Shown piece by piece: positions 11,601 through 21,711 of a stretch of DNA of 64,000 bases. The notes below the pieces were generated by a model that worked only from the letters and a program-made list of their open reading frames with translations, did not search any database and was not told where the DNA came from. A program made the position numbers and the translations under genes. The first letter of the stretch is position 1. Every line of letters starts with the position of its first letter. The DNA comes from Combretum micranthum (lineage: Eukaryota > Streptophyta > Magnoliopsida > Myrtales > Combretaceae), in the NCBI GenBank assembly GCA_024138025.1, contig JAMXBD010000065.1, positions 1,971,501-2,035,500 of the forward strand, read 5' to 3'.

Positions 11601-13099
11601 ATAGAATTATTTGTATTATAACAAATAAATGTCTTGTTATGCACAATTTTATATATAGTACCAAATTATGTGAAGTTTATTGAGTAGGGTATGCGTTAAT
11701 AATGACATGTTATGTTTTTTAAGCATGATTCCACATTGGGAAGTTAAGATTTCTCTAGATGAAATTCTATGATAGGATAAAATCAATTTAAGGAGATTCT
11801 TAAAGTATCGGGTTAGACTTAAGACTTGAAACTTAAAGTAGTAATGTGTATGTGTATATTTGTACCATTGTGCAAATGAAATCTAGTAGGGGGTATAATG
11901 AAAGGTTTAAATTAGAATTAAACTTAGTGTCTAAAAATAAATCTAAATTGGTATTAAAACTCCTACGGGTGAAACAAAGTTATTTGGTATTAAATATCAC
12001 TATAAAGTATCTTTTTGATTGTGAAAATGGGATTAATATGCAATACGTGGAAAAGTTTGGATTTGTCAATTAGTTATAAGACTTGATTCAAACATCAATG
12101 TGAAAATTTGGCTTGAGTTATGGGTCAAATAATTCATAGAGAAAATCAATTAAGAAATAACTTTACTTGAGGAAAAGTATAAAGTGATCAAGTGTGTTGT
12201 AATGAATAAAGATTAAATATTTGGTAAATTGCGGTGTATATGATTAAAATTCAAGTTGGTGAATTTAAATGAAGAAGATACTAATTTATATTGAAATTGT
12301 TATGTAAAAATTGCTGAATTGGAATGGTTGAGAAAATAGTTCAAGGAAATAGAGTTGTTGTCACATCTTTTGTTAGCCTTTTCAGTCTTTGTGATAGTCA
12401 AGTAACAATGTCTCAAGATTATGATTTCGTAATAGAAAGTCTAGATATATAGAACTAGGATATATATATATATATATAGGAGAATTAAAAAGTGATGGAG
12501 TTATAATCATCACTTATGTTAAAGCCAAGTAATAACTTAGCAGATCTTTGATAAAGGGATTATTTAGAAATATTATTGCTAAGATGTATGTTAAACTCCA
12601 ATAGCTAGTAGTGATGGGAACCCTATCTTATTCTAGTATACCACTAGTTTCAAAGTTTAAAGGATAAAAACAAGTCACTATTAATTGGGGTATCCTATAT
12701 TTACTATAAGTTAAAGTAGAATGAGATATGGTTAATATCTCGTAAGGGTAGATTTTGTTCTAAATAAAAATTACCTTGATTAATTCACCTATTTGAACAT
12801 AAGAGTGGTGCTGCTCCTAACAAAAGGTGTTTATCAATTCAGGGTGAGCCCATGACCATAAATGTGCTACCATGAAATCTACTATTAGGATATGAACATG
12901 GTCATGTGTATAAGTTCTTTGATTGCGACACCAAGCATGAAAAACTAAAGAGATTAACTACTTATCACCCTGTTGTAACTTTGAGAATTTATATTAAGCA
13001 ATGGCTCAAGTCTAACGATACCATTTTCTATGCATAGTCGCGGAGGTGTTTGTATGCGTACATAATCCATAAGCTAATGGGGAATTACTCAAAGAGATT
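11601..13099. other. Intergenic stretch, no gene recognised
   Basis: The DNA is AT-rich with a TA tract near 12460-12477. A short open stretch around 12890-13035 on the plus strand has protein-like composition (GYEHGHVYKFFDCD, then HEKLKRLTTYHP), but I cannot assign it to a family. It has no start codon, so it is at most an unidentified exon or transposon remnant. Confidence 0.4.
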
Positions 13100-13996
13100 A
13101 TCAATTATGCAATTTATGATGTAGAATTTATGTTTAAAGGCTCAATAATTAATTGTAATGATACCCACGTTAAACATGAGCAAAACAACGAGAATTGTAA
13201 AGTTTATATAAAAGATCTCAACCTTTTGTCAAAAGGTCCGAACGATCCTTTAAATAAAGCAACACCGAAACAAAACGGAATATAATAGTGCAAATGATTC
13301 AAATCACTTGAAATGATCATGAGTATCTATGCCTATCCTTTCAAAATGATACGGACCACTTGAAATGATCAGGACTTCTTAGTTATGTCTATTAGTGCAA
13401 AATCATCTAAACCAGGTTGAACTGGTCAAGACCATTAGAAACTACAAAATCACTTTAACAATGATACTTGAAAGGTTGCAACTTTGATCAAATCTTTGAA
13501 GTGTTTCATGTCTTTCGTCATGATTATGGTTTAAAGCCAGTTATAAACTAATGTAAATCAAATTTAATGGATATGATTCAAATCTCAAAAGCTATGATTG
13601 TACTCTTGTGAAGAGTTATATTCTTTCAACTTGCTTCAAACATATGAAATGTGTTGCTTGTCCAATATTTGATATTTTTTGGCACGAACTTCTTCGTCTT
13701 TTGTGAATTATCTCCTTTTCAATGAAACAACAAAATACAAAAATTTAACATAAATTCAAATGTGTGGTTTGATACTTGAATTTTTGCTATTCAAACATCA
13801 ATGCTTAGTTGTATCCTAGGAGAATTCCACATTAAAGTCCTATAACAAATTTAGCATGAGGGCGTAAATTCTCGAAGGAAAGCATTTTCACTCGTGCCTC
13901 CAAGTCTACTATTTATTCTCTTTGTTTTATCAAACTAATCCTTCAATCTTCTCCATATTGTTTATTTTCACTAAATACACATTTTTCCTAACATAG
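13100..13996 (+). repeat. Long dispersed repeat, copy B (uninterrupted)
   Basis: This is the partner of 6068-7800. It keeps the same order of blocks but lacks the ~880-bp insertion and the terminal 57-bp duplication, so it represents the undisturbed arrangement. It ends in 'acacatttttcctaaca' near 13996. It carries several short 'tgaaatgat' and 'gatcaggac' motifs repeated within 13280-13420. Whether it is an LTR or another repeat class is unresolved. Confidence 0.6.
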
Positions 13997-14169
13997 CCTT
14001 CCTTCAACTTCGAGCTCCAAATCCAAAGTTTATAGGATAACTTATTTATTTTTTTTATTAATTAATAACTTAAAATAAGTTGACAGGTTCGATTCTCCTT
14101 TAATTTATAACTATATTCAAACAAAATTACAAAAAAAAATAGTTTAAATTCTACTTATCCTTATTTATT

Positions 14170-14430
14170 TTTAATATCCTCTATATCTTTCAAGTGTTTT
14201 AGGCCCATATCATAAAAAAAGAGAACTTACTTTTCATATTTTCTTTTAATATCCATTACGTTATTTAAGTTTATTATGATTATTATAAGTATATTTATAA
14301 TTTTTTATAGTTGTTCTGCATAGGTTGTGGAAACTTATTTTTTTTGTTCACTTCAATTTTACGATCCGATTATATAGACATTTTTACAATTTTATGTAGA
14401 TTTACAAGTTTAACAACCTTACGAGTATAA
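14170..14430 (+). repeat. Terminal fragment of a TIR-element family, copy 1
   Basis: The stretch ends with 'acaagtttaacaacctta'. This parallels the end of 36830-36988 ('acgagtttgacaacctt') and, inverted, the start of the element at 45812 ('caaggttgtcaaacttgcg'). About 150 bases inward remain loosely alignable, including an 'attttacgat' block and a 'tatagt(t)tttc' type block. No second terminal repeat is found nearby, so this is a fragment. Confidence 0.45.
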
Positions 14431-14439
14431 AAGTCTAAC

Positions 14440-15185
14440 CTTATAAATGTTGTGGGCTCTATATTTTTATTGCTTAATCGTCTTTAGATAAGGGGCAAAG
14501 AGAGGATGCATGGGTTTGAATGTTTGATCAAGCAACTAAAAATAAAACTTATATTCCATTATAACATTTACGTACAAATTAATTGTTGATAAAATAAAGA
14601 AATAAAACGGCCATTCTGATTATATATGATATAGTAAATAGTAATATTTGGTTGGAAAACTGACATTGTCAACAAAATTGAAATTTTCATTTGCGATTAA
14701 ATACTAGTTGGACAGCTTCCACGTGCAAGAATTAGGCTTTCCTAGGTCTCTATATTCTAATGCCAGTCTAAAACGTAACTAATTATTTATCTCATTACTC
14801 TTAATTAAATTCTTTGTCAACTTTATGTCTTAGGAGGCCCTCCGTTGCTTTCCATCTGGACATCGATTTGTGTATTCCGTATGAAGAAATTTCAATCTTA
14901 GATTCCCGTGTTGAATTAGTCGCTTGTTTCTTTTTCCTTGTTCTTTAAAAATTCTCAAAAATGTTTCTAAGCATATAAAAATTTGATTATTACATCTGTA
15001 TCAAAATTCAACTAATAGCCACACCAAAAAAGTCTTCTAGTAAATGTTTAATAAATGTAAAAAATTGAAAAATCAAAAGTCTAAAAATAATTTTTTACGT
15101 TAATGCTGGACTAAAAATTTAAAATCTTTATACCATATTTAGTGAAACTTGCAAAATTTACTATCTTAATCATACTCCTTATTGA

Positions 15186-15219
<34 letters not shown>

Positions 15220-15528
15220 CATATTTTTCAATTTTGGCGGGTGGTTTCAATTTTAGGCAATCCTATTTCTTTAGTTTGCGTTCAATTTAGAGTGCTGCAT
15301 TTTTTTTTTAATTCTATACTTTTAGTTCTTATATTATTTTAGTTATTATGTTTTACATTTATGAAAATTTTTTGGAATTTAATACATTTTAGTGTCTATT
15401 ATTTAAAAGTTCAAAAAAAAATGCATGACCAATTAAAATATGGATGTCAAGTTCGTAATGCGGAAAGCCAAGTCCTTTCAAGGAAACGTCATCACTTATA
15501 CCACTCAAAGAAAAGAAAAGAGCAGTCC
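14440..15528 (+). promoter_or_regulatory. Upstream region of WAKL gene 1
   Basis: No gene lies here. Two parts resemble the region before WAKL gene 2. The first is 15000-15135 against about 62500-62640: AT-rich with 'aaaatttttaaa' and 'taccatatt(g/t)a' motifs. The second is 15440-15528 against 62758-62846: 'tggatgtc', then a 'gaggaaac(g/a)tcatc' block. This is consistent with a shared ancestral promoter. A TA microsatellite lies at about 15197-15219. Confidence 0.55.
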
Positions 15529-15536
15529 TATAAATA
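15529..15536 (+). promoter_or_regulatory. TATA box of WAKL gene 1
   Basis: TATAAATA sits 70 bases before the ATG at 15606. The paralogous gene has the same octamer at 62847, 73 bases before its ATG. A shared 'accctctagcta' or 'atccctctagcta' block lies between TATA and ATG in both. Conservation at equal spacing supports function. Confidence 0.75.
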
Positions 15537-15605
15537 GTAAATGAATACGTTTAGATTGACAAAACCTGAACACATCCCTCTAGCTACAGGTCCACAATCA
15601 TAAAC

Positions 15606-18139
15606 ATGACAAAAAAGGAATCTGTTCTATGTATTCTTACTTTTCTTCTTTTATGTTTAATAGCTATACAAGTAGATGCTGCTACTCCTAGGTTGGCCCA
15701 GACCAATTGCCAAGAATTTTGTGGAAATATACAAATTCCATTTCCTTTTGGAATCGGAAGTGGCTGTTTTTGGGATGACTGGTACGAGATAGAATGCCGG
15801 CAAAATGATACCTTCCTAAAGAAGATCAACTTGCAGGTGCTTGATTTATCACTTCCAGCAGTTCCAGATTATGTTGGGGCAGGGAGTAATGGAATGATCA
15901 CCATCAATTTTCCAATTAAATTTTTCGGCAACTGCACTGGTAATACGACAGATACACCTCTGAGCCTAGAAGGAAGCCCATTCATCTTCTCACAGGCTAG
16001 GAATGTCTTCGCAACGGTTGGTTGTAATGTACGTGCTATGTTAAACGGCGCAGGGAAAGCTCTTGTCGGATGTAATCTCGATTGTGAGGAAGGCAACTTT
16101 AGTAGAAGTAGTTCATGTTCCAGCTCCAACAATTGCTGTCAAACCATGATACCCTTTGGTCTTCAAGCTTTCAGTGTAAAATTTAATAATATTAATCAAT
16201 CTCATACGGCGATGGATCCATGCAGATACGCATTCCTTGTTGATAATACATGGTTTTCGAACTCAACTAGAGCTTCAAATGCCTTGAGCATGAATGGATT
16301 TGTCCCGGTAGTACTGGTATGGGGAATTTCAAATGTTACCATCTCGAGCCAGCTGTTATATCTCCAGAATTATCAAACACAGGCTCACTACAACTGCACG
16401 TATAACAGCATAAGTTCATATGGCAGCGAGATGCCATTTTTGCAGTGTTTTTGTAATCCTGGTTATGGCAGCAACCCCTACCTTATAGAGTACGTGGGTT
16501 CTTTCGGCAACCCCCACCTAAGAAAGGATATAAATTATACGGGCTACCCCTACTACCACATTGGATGTCAAGGTAAAATTTCCTAGCTTTATATCAAATT
16601 CTTTTCTTTTCAAATATCAAATCATTCCTTTTCTTTTTTGTTAACATCGTGTTTGTTGTGTTTGTGTTCATTGTGGATGTTTGGCTGTTTTATGCACCAT
16701 TCGCAAAACAGATATTAATGAATGTGAAGATCCTCAAAACAACCGCTGTCCGGGAGAGTGTGTGAATACGCAAGGAAGTTATGAATGCAAGGATGGAAGC
16801 AGAACACTGAAATTTGCCATCATAGGTTTGTAACTATGCAACCCTTGTATATAGAAACTAATAAATGTTTACTCATCAATCATTAGTTAAAATAAATTGA
16901 AAAGATAGATTGTTGTAATGGATCTTATTCAACTTTGGTTATGTAGGTACTGGTTCTGGTATGGGGGCACTTCTGTTACTTCTTGTGATATGGTGGTTAT
17001 ACAAAACCATCAAAAGAAGAAAAGCAAAGAAGCTCAAAGAGAAATATTTCAAGCAAAATGGTGGTCTCTTGTTGCAACAACAGCTATCTTCACCTGAAGG
17101 AAATGCTAAAGAAAACAAACTATTCAACCAAAGGGAGTTGGAAAAGGCTACCGACAATTTTAATGAGAGTAGAATTTTAGGAAAAGGTGGTCAAGGAACT
17201 GTATATAAGGGAATGTTAACTGATGGAAGAATAGTTGCCATAAAGAAAGCTTTAGTTATACAAAAGGGAAGGGTTAAACAATTTATAAATGAAGTTATAA
17301 TATTATCACAGGTTAATCATAGAAACATTGTGAAATTATTAGGATGTTGTCTAGAGACGGAGGTTCCTCTTCTTGTGTACGAGTTCATCCCAAATGGAAC
17401 TCTATATGATTATCTTCATAATCCAATCAAGGAGGTCCAACTATCATGGGATATGCGTTTACAATTTGCAACGGAAATTGCAAGTGCACTTTCCTACTTG
17501 CATTCAGCAGCATCGATTCCCATATATCATCGGGATATCAAGTCAGCTAATATACTCTTAGATGAAAAGTATAGAGCAAAAATAGCAGATTTTGGAACAT
17601 CAAAATCAGTCTCTCTTGATCGAACTCATGTAACCACATTAGTTCAAGGAACCTTTGGATACATAGACCCAGAGTACTTTCAATCAAGCCAATTCTCAGA
17701 CAAGAGTGATGTATATAGTTTTGGGGTAGTCCTTGTTGAGCTATTAACTGGGCAAAAGCCTATCTCCTCACTAAGGCCCGAGGAAGGTCGAGGCTTAGCG
17801 ACATATTTTATCCGTTCTGTTGAAGAAGGGCATCTATTTGATATTTTTGATCTAGAAGTAGCACAGAGTGGCAAGGAAGAGGAGATTGTAAAAGTTGCCA
17901 ACCTTGCAAAAAGATGCTTGTATTTGGATGGAAGGAATCGGCCTACAATGAAAGAAGTGGCAATGGAGTTGGAAGGTATAAAAAGGATTGGACGGTTTAA
18001 TCATATCCAACAAAAGATAGAAGAAGGCGAGGCAATTCAAAATCATAGTAATGCCTTTGCACTTGGAGTCCTCAAAAAAGATGCTGATGTGATTTCTGTA
18101 TCTGATGTTGAGTCGCTTTTGTCTGATAAAACATGGTGA
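15606..18139 (+). CDS. Wall-associated receptor kinase-like protein, gene 1 (3 exons, 757 aa)
   Basis: Exons 15606-16572, 16712-16825 and 16947-18139 join in frame (GT-AG introns, both phase 1) to 757 residues. Residues 1-25 are a signal peptide. From C35 to about C64 a cysteine motif with PFPFGIG marks the GUB_WAK pectin-binding domain. An EGF-like stretch spans C281-C321 and a calcium-type EGF opens at D323 (DINEC). The membrane span is about 358-382. The intracellular kinase has a glycine loop GKGGQG (439-444), K460, E476, HRD (555-557), DFG (575-577) and [10 protein letters not shown] (595-604), so it should be an active RD Ser/Thr kinase. Such proteins sit in the plasma membrane, bind wall pectin and signal in growth or defence; the ligand here is unknown. 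Oddities: 24 extra residues in EGF-1, and EGF-2 lacks its last cysteines. The ATG is chosen because it opens the signal peptide and matches the paralogue. The three-exon layout is typical of WAK genes. Confidence 0.93.
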
Positions 18140-19005
18140 TCATGAAATTGTAATTAATAGTGAGATTATCACATTGCTAGATGTGTAGCCTCTCTCTTAT
18201 GTGTGGTAGAAATTAGTGACTGGTTTCTTAATTATTGAACAGTTGGTTCAAGTTTATCTACGTTATAATACAAATGAAATGGTAATTTGTTTTGATTTTG
18301 CACTAATGAATCCAATTTTCTTTCATCAAAAGATACCTTTTTTATATATGTATTTCCAAGATTTAATTATTCACATCTATCTTGGCATTTATAGTTGTGT
18401 TGATTTTGTTGGTGAAATTATCCAAATCTAACCAAACTTTCAATTTGCAAAAATTTCAAAGAAATACCTAAACAATCTAAAGTTTTTACAAACTGTCCAA
18501 ACCAAAGTATTCAATAATTAGAATTGAATGACTATTCGAGGATTTAAACTTAGGATTTGATACTTTAATACTATGTAAAAGTCAAACACTACAAGTATTA
18601 TCCTGGTATCCACCATATATTTATTAATGAACACCCCTCATTCCTCATTCTCACATAAATAGAAACTTGATAAATTCTTTTTGTGCATTACAGCTAGTAT
18701 CTCATGAGCTTGGAGCTAAATGGGAAATAGAAGAACTATCGCTCTTTCCTTGAGTATTGTTATCTATTCCTTCCTAAACATGTTTGTGGATCTATAGGAG
18801 AGATTAAAGGAAGTGAAAGAGAAATTGCAAATTAGTTTGATGTATGGGCATGTGCATGTGGGGTGTATGTGTTTAATGTACAAGAGGTGCTGGTGGAACA
18901 ACATTTATTGCTTTTCTTTTCATGATTAAGGTTGATATATCTTAAACCCCTTTGTTGAAAAATGGTCAAATTGTGTTTTGATTTGAAAAATGGTATTGTA
19001 ATTAT
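18140..19005. other. 3' flank of WAKL gene 1
   Basis: It holds the probable 3' UTR and AT-rich spacer. The stretch 18700-18830 resembles 38757-38890 in the same orientation, sharing the blocks 'gagct(a)aa', 'ttccttcctaaac' or 'atccctcctaaac', and 'catgtttgtggatct'. This is evidence of an old duplication of the gene's downstream region. No additional gene is recognised. Confidence 0.55.
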
Positions 19006-19398
19006 TGACACCTCATTTTTGCCCTCCTTTTAAAAATAAAAAATACAAAAAATGAAAAATTCAAAAAATACATATAATATATATATATTAGTTTTGTTAA
19101 AAAATCAATTAACAAAAAAGATAAAAAAAAAATTATAAAGTTGAAAAAGAACATAAAAATTTGAAATTCGAAAAAAAAAAAACCATCTTTTAGCAAATAA
19201 GCTTTTTAGAATTTAAATAAAAATTGGAAAGGAAAAAAATATAAAAATATTAGTTTTATAGTATTTTAGGCTTCATTTGGAAATTAATCTGGACCTTGGA
19301 CCCGTATATGATTCGACCCAATTTAGTTGAAATCACATTTGGCCTGAGTATTTTAGTTTAAAAAATTTAAATGGCTAAATAATCAAAAACAGGAACTC

Positions 19399-19454
19399 GG
19401 CTCAGCTGGTGAGGGTCTATAGGCGCACAAAAGAAGCAGGAGTTCGTACCCAGC
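19399..19454 (+). promoter_or_regulatory. tRNA-like A and B boxes in the LTR
   Basis: GGCTCAGCTGGTGAGGG (19399-19415) resembles an RNA polymerase III A box, and GGAGTTCGTACCC (from 19439) resembles a B box, about 40 bases apart as in tRNA genes. Corresponding positions in the 3' LTR (27482 and 27521) and in the related LTR (5053 and 5075, with shorter spacing) carry variants of both. No tRNA cloverleaf can be drawn. This may be a SINE- or tRNA-derived piece fixed in the LTR family, or chance. Confidence 0.4.
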
Positions 19455-19743
19455 TAAAGACATAGGAAATTTTTTTCCTTTGGCACGTGAGTGAGGCAAA
19501 AAGGTGTGTGGTGGGTTCATAGGCGCGTGGACCTCACGCGCATCATCCTCTTGCTTGAACCTATGCGCAAATACTCCATGGAAGCTGAAGCTGAGCTTTA
19601 AAACATAAAAGTAGCTTATTTTTAACTTGTTTCGATTATGTTTTGTGCGAATTTGGACTTTAAAAGTATAATGACGAATCAAATATGCAAAAATTAGAAA
19701 GTCTTTTAGATTCCTTCTTCCCCGATGCTTCACGTTTCATAAC

Positions 19744-19937
19744 GGCCATTAATGGCCATATTGAACTCAACCGCCACGAGCAGCCCTCCAACAACAACTA
19801 TCCCATCTCTCTCCATCAATCTCTCTCTTTAAACTAATGCAAACATACCGCAACCTCCAGCCTTCTCCGACCTTTGAGCTTTGAAACCGTCGGCCATTAA
19901 TGGCCGTATTCAAGCTTCGTAATGGCCATTAATGGCC
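19744..19937 (+). promoter_or_regulatory. Three GGCCATTAATGGCC palindromes upstream of the LTR TATA box
   Basis: The perfect 14-base palindrome GGCCATTAATGGCC occurs at 19744-19757, 19892-19905 and 19924-19937. The last copy ends 31 bases before the TATA box at 19968. The 3' LTR keeps two exact copies (27975-27988, 28007-28020) and one with a single change (27827-27840). Repeated symmetrical sites before a core promoter suggest binding of a dimeric transcription factor; which one is unknown. Confidence 0.6.
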
Positions 19938-19967
19938 GTCGTTCGTCCCTCCACCTTCCCCAGCCTC

Positions 19968-19974
19968 TATAAAA
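19968..19974 (+). promoter_or_regulatory. TATA box of the 5' LTR
   Basis: TATAAAA follows the 'ccccagcctc' block. The equivalent TATAAAA in the 3' LTR is at 28051-28057, with the same block before it and the same 'ggcaaccccaatctcatcc' after it. This is the expected core promoter between U3 and R. Confidence 0.65.
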
Positions 19975-21692
19975 AAAGGCAACCCCAATCTCATCCAGAA
20001 TCCAAGCTAAAGAAGTTCGTAAAAAAAAAAAAAAAAAAACTAGATCCTCTCTTTTTAAAACCCAGATCTGAAAATCTCCTATCTCCGCCATCTCAAAGCC
20101 ACTTCACATCGTCAAAATTGTTTTCGCAAACCACCACTCCAGCCGCCTCAGACCACCACTCCAACTGCTTTAATCATTACCATTCCAGCTGCTTCAACCA
20201 CCGCTACCAGCCGCTTCAACTACCACATGTCCCAATCTTCGATAGAGCCGATCCGCCTCATCTGACAAGGTTCCGATAAATTTTTTTTATTAGTTATTAT
20301 TATTATTGTTGTTGTTTTTTTTTTAAGATATATTAATATAATGTATAAAAAGAAAAAAACAGAAAATAGTAAGAAATAAAAAAATTAATAGAAAAAAATA
20401 TATAAATATAATAATAATCTAAAAAAATAAAAAATATGTGTAGATACTTGAGATGCATGCTACAATTATTAGTATATGATATCATATTTGAGTAAAAAAA
20501 GTATTTAAATGCAATTAGTAAATAAATTTTAAATTGGATTATAAAAACCAACAAAATATATGTGTGAGTATGGTTATATATGTGTGACATATTCCTAATG
20601 ATGATGTAAATAAATAAAATTTTAGGGTATAATTTTTAGTAAAAGATAAATTATAGAAACAAAAAAAAAATAAAATAAAATAGGTTTGTTAGTTTTATTT
20701 ATTATTAATATCATTATTATTCATATTATTTAGTGCTATAATTGTGATTCGTGATTGTTAAATTAAATAATTATCCATAGAATTCATGAAATGTTTGGCG
20801 TGATATCTTGAGTATGTTTTAGTTACCCTATAAATTTTTAAAAGAAAAAAAGAAAAAAATGAGAAAAATTTACAAAACAATTTTTTTTATATACGTATAT
20901 TTAGTATAATATTATATTATATAAAAAAATGTTTTCCTAACTTATATATATATATATATATTTATCACTTAGTTATTTTCTAAAATACCAAAAAAATAAT
21001 ATATGGGGTTTTTCCAAAAATAGTTTCTTTTAGGGACTTTTAAAAAAAAGAAAAAAATAAAATAAAAAATTAGATGTTTTAGGAATTTTAAAAATCAAAA
21101 TCAAATTGGCTAAACAACTTAAATTCGACGATTTTCACAATTAAGATACAAAAAATTAAAATTTTACAAAAATCAAAACGAACTACTGGAACCAGATTCC
21201 GGCTAGCAGATACATAGGTACCTACGGGGCGGTCACAAAAATAAAAAACTTTTATGATCCTTTTTAAAACAAAGACAATATATATATATATATATATATT
21301 GTAAATATGTAAATGTATTTAAAAAAGACTAAAAATTAAAAAAATTGAAAAAAAATAAAAAATTAATCTCTTTGCCCATATAATTCAAGATTTCTAAAGC
21401 CCATTTAAAGCCTAGATAAGCGTTTAGGTTTTAAAGTAGCAACCGTTGAACTCATTAATTTCTAGTTTTTCACAAACCAGTGGCCGAACTAGAAACTAAA
21501 CCACCAATTAGGTTTCTGGTTCTCTTTTTTTCGGCTTGAGCCGATGGTGACTTTGGTCAAAATATTTTTTAGAAATCGAGTTTTTTACGAAAACCCTACT
21601 GGTTCCTTGTCGAGTGATCCGTATTAAATGGGCTAGGTTTGAAATGGATCGGGACCTTTAGGAGGAAAAGAGCAAAATTCGGGCTCGACAGC

Positions 21693-21711
21693 TTGACGAC
21701 TCCACTGAGGA
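21693..21711 (+). other. Primer-binding site of the Ogre-like element
   Basis: Directly after the LTR end at 21690 stands TTGACGACTCCACTGAGGA. From memory this resembles the 'TGGCGACTCC(A/G)CTGGGGA' primer site of Ogre-type elements, thought to pair with a plant tRNA-Arg 3' end. Position is exact for a primer site. Tests: pair it with tRNA 3' ends. Confidence 0.6.

Larger units (their letters stand above)
19006..21690 (+). repeat. 5' LTR of the Ogre-like element (2685 bp)
   Basis: The LTR starts TGACACCTCATTTTTGCC and ends CTCGACA, a TG...CA pair. It contains a GC-richer promoter block (about 19380-19980), a TATA box at 19968, a CT-rich leader with repeated 'ccaccactccagccgc' units (about 20130-20270), then AT-rich U5 DNA. 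Its first ~1.63 kb can be followed through the partial 3' LTR; its last ~350 bases match 1-359 of the window. The ORF 19932-20279 lies in the leader repeats and is not a gene. Confidence 0.85.

Noticed and set aside
12890..13035. Protein-like open stretch ending in FYA
   Set aside because: No start codon, no known family, and stops on both sides; left as unexplained intergenic sequence.
6068..13996. One large LTR retrotransposon bounded by the two dispersed repeats
   Set aside because: No primer-binding site after copy A, no convincing polypurine tract before copy B, no target duplication and no pol domain between them.
19932..20279. 115-codon ORF, with a partner at 28195-28377 in the other LTR
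   Set aside because: Falls in the CT-rich LTR leader with repeated 'ccaccactccagccgc' units; the similarity between the two is LTR homology and the start codons differ.
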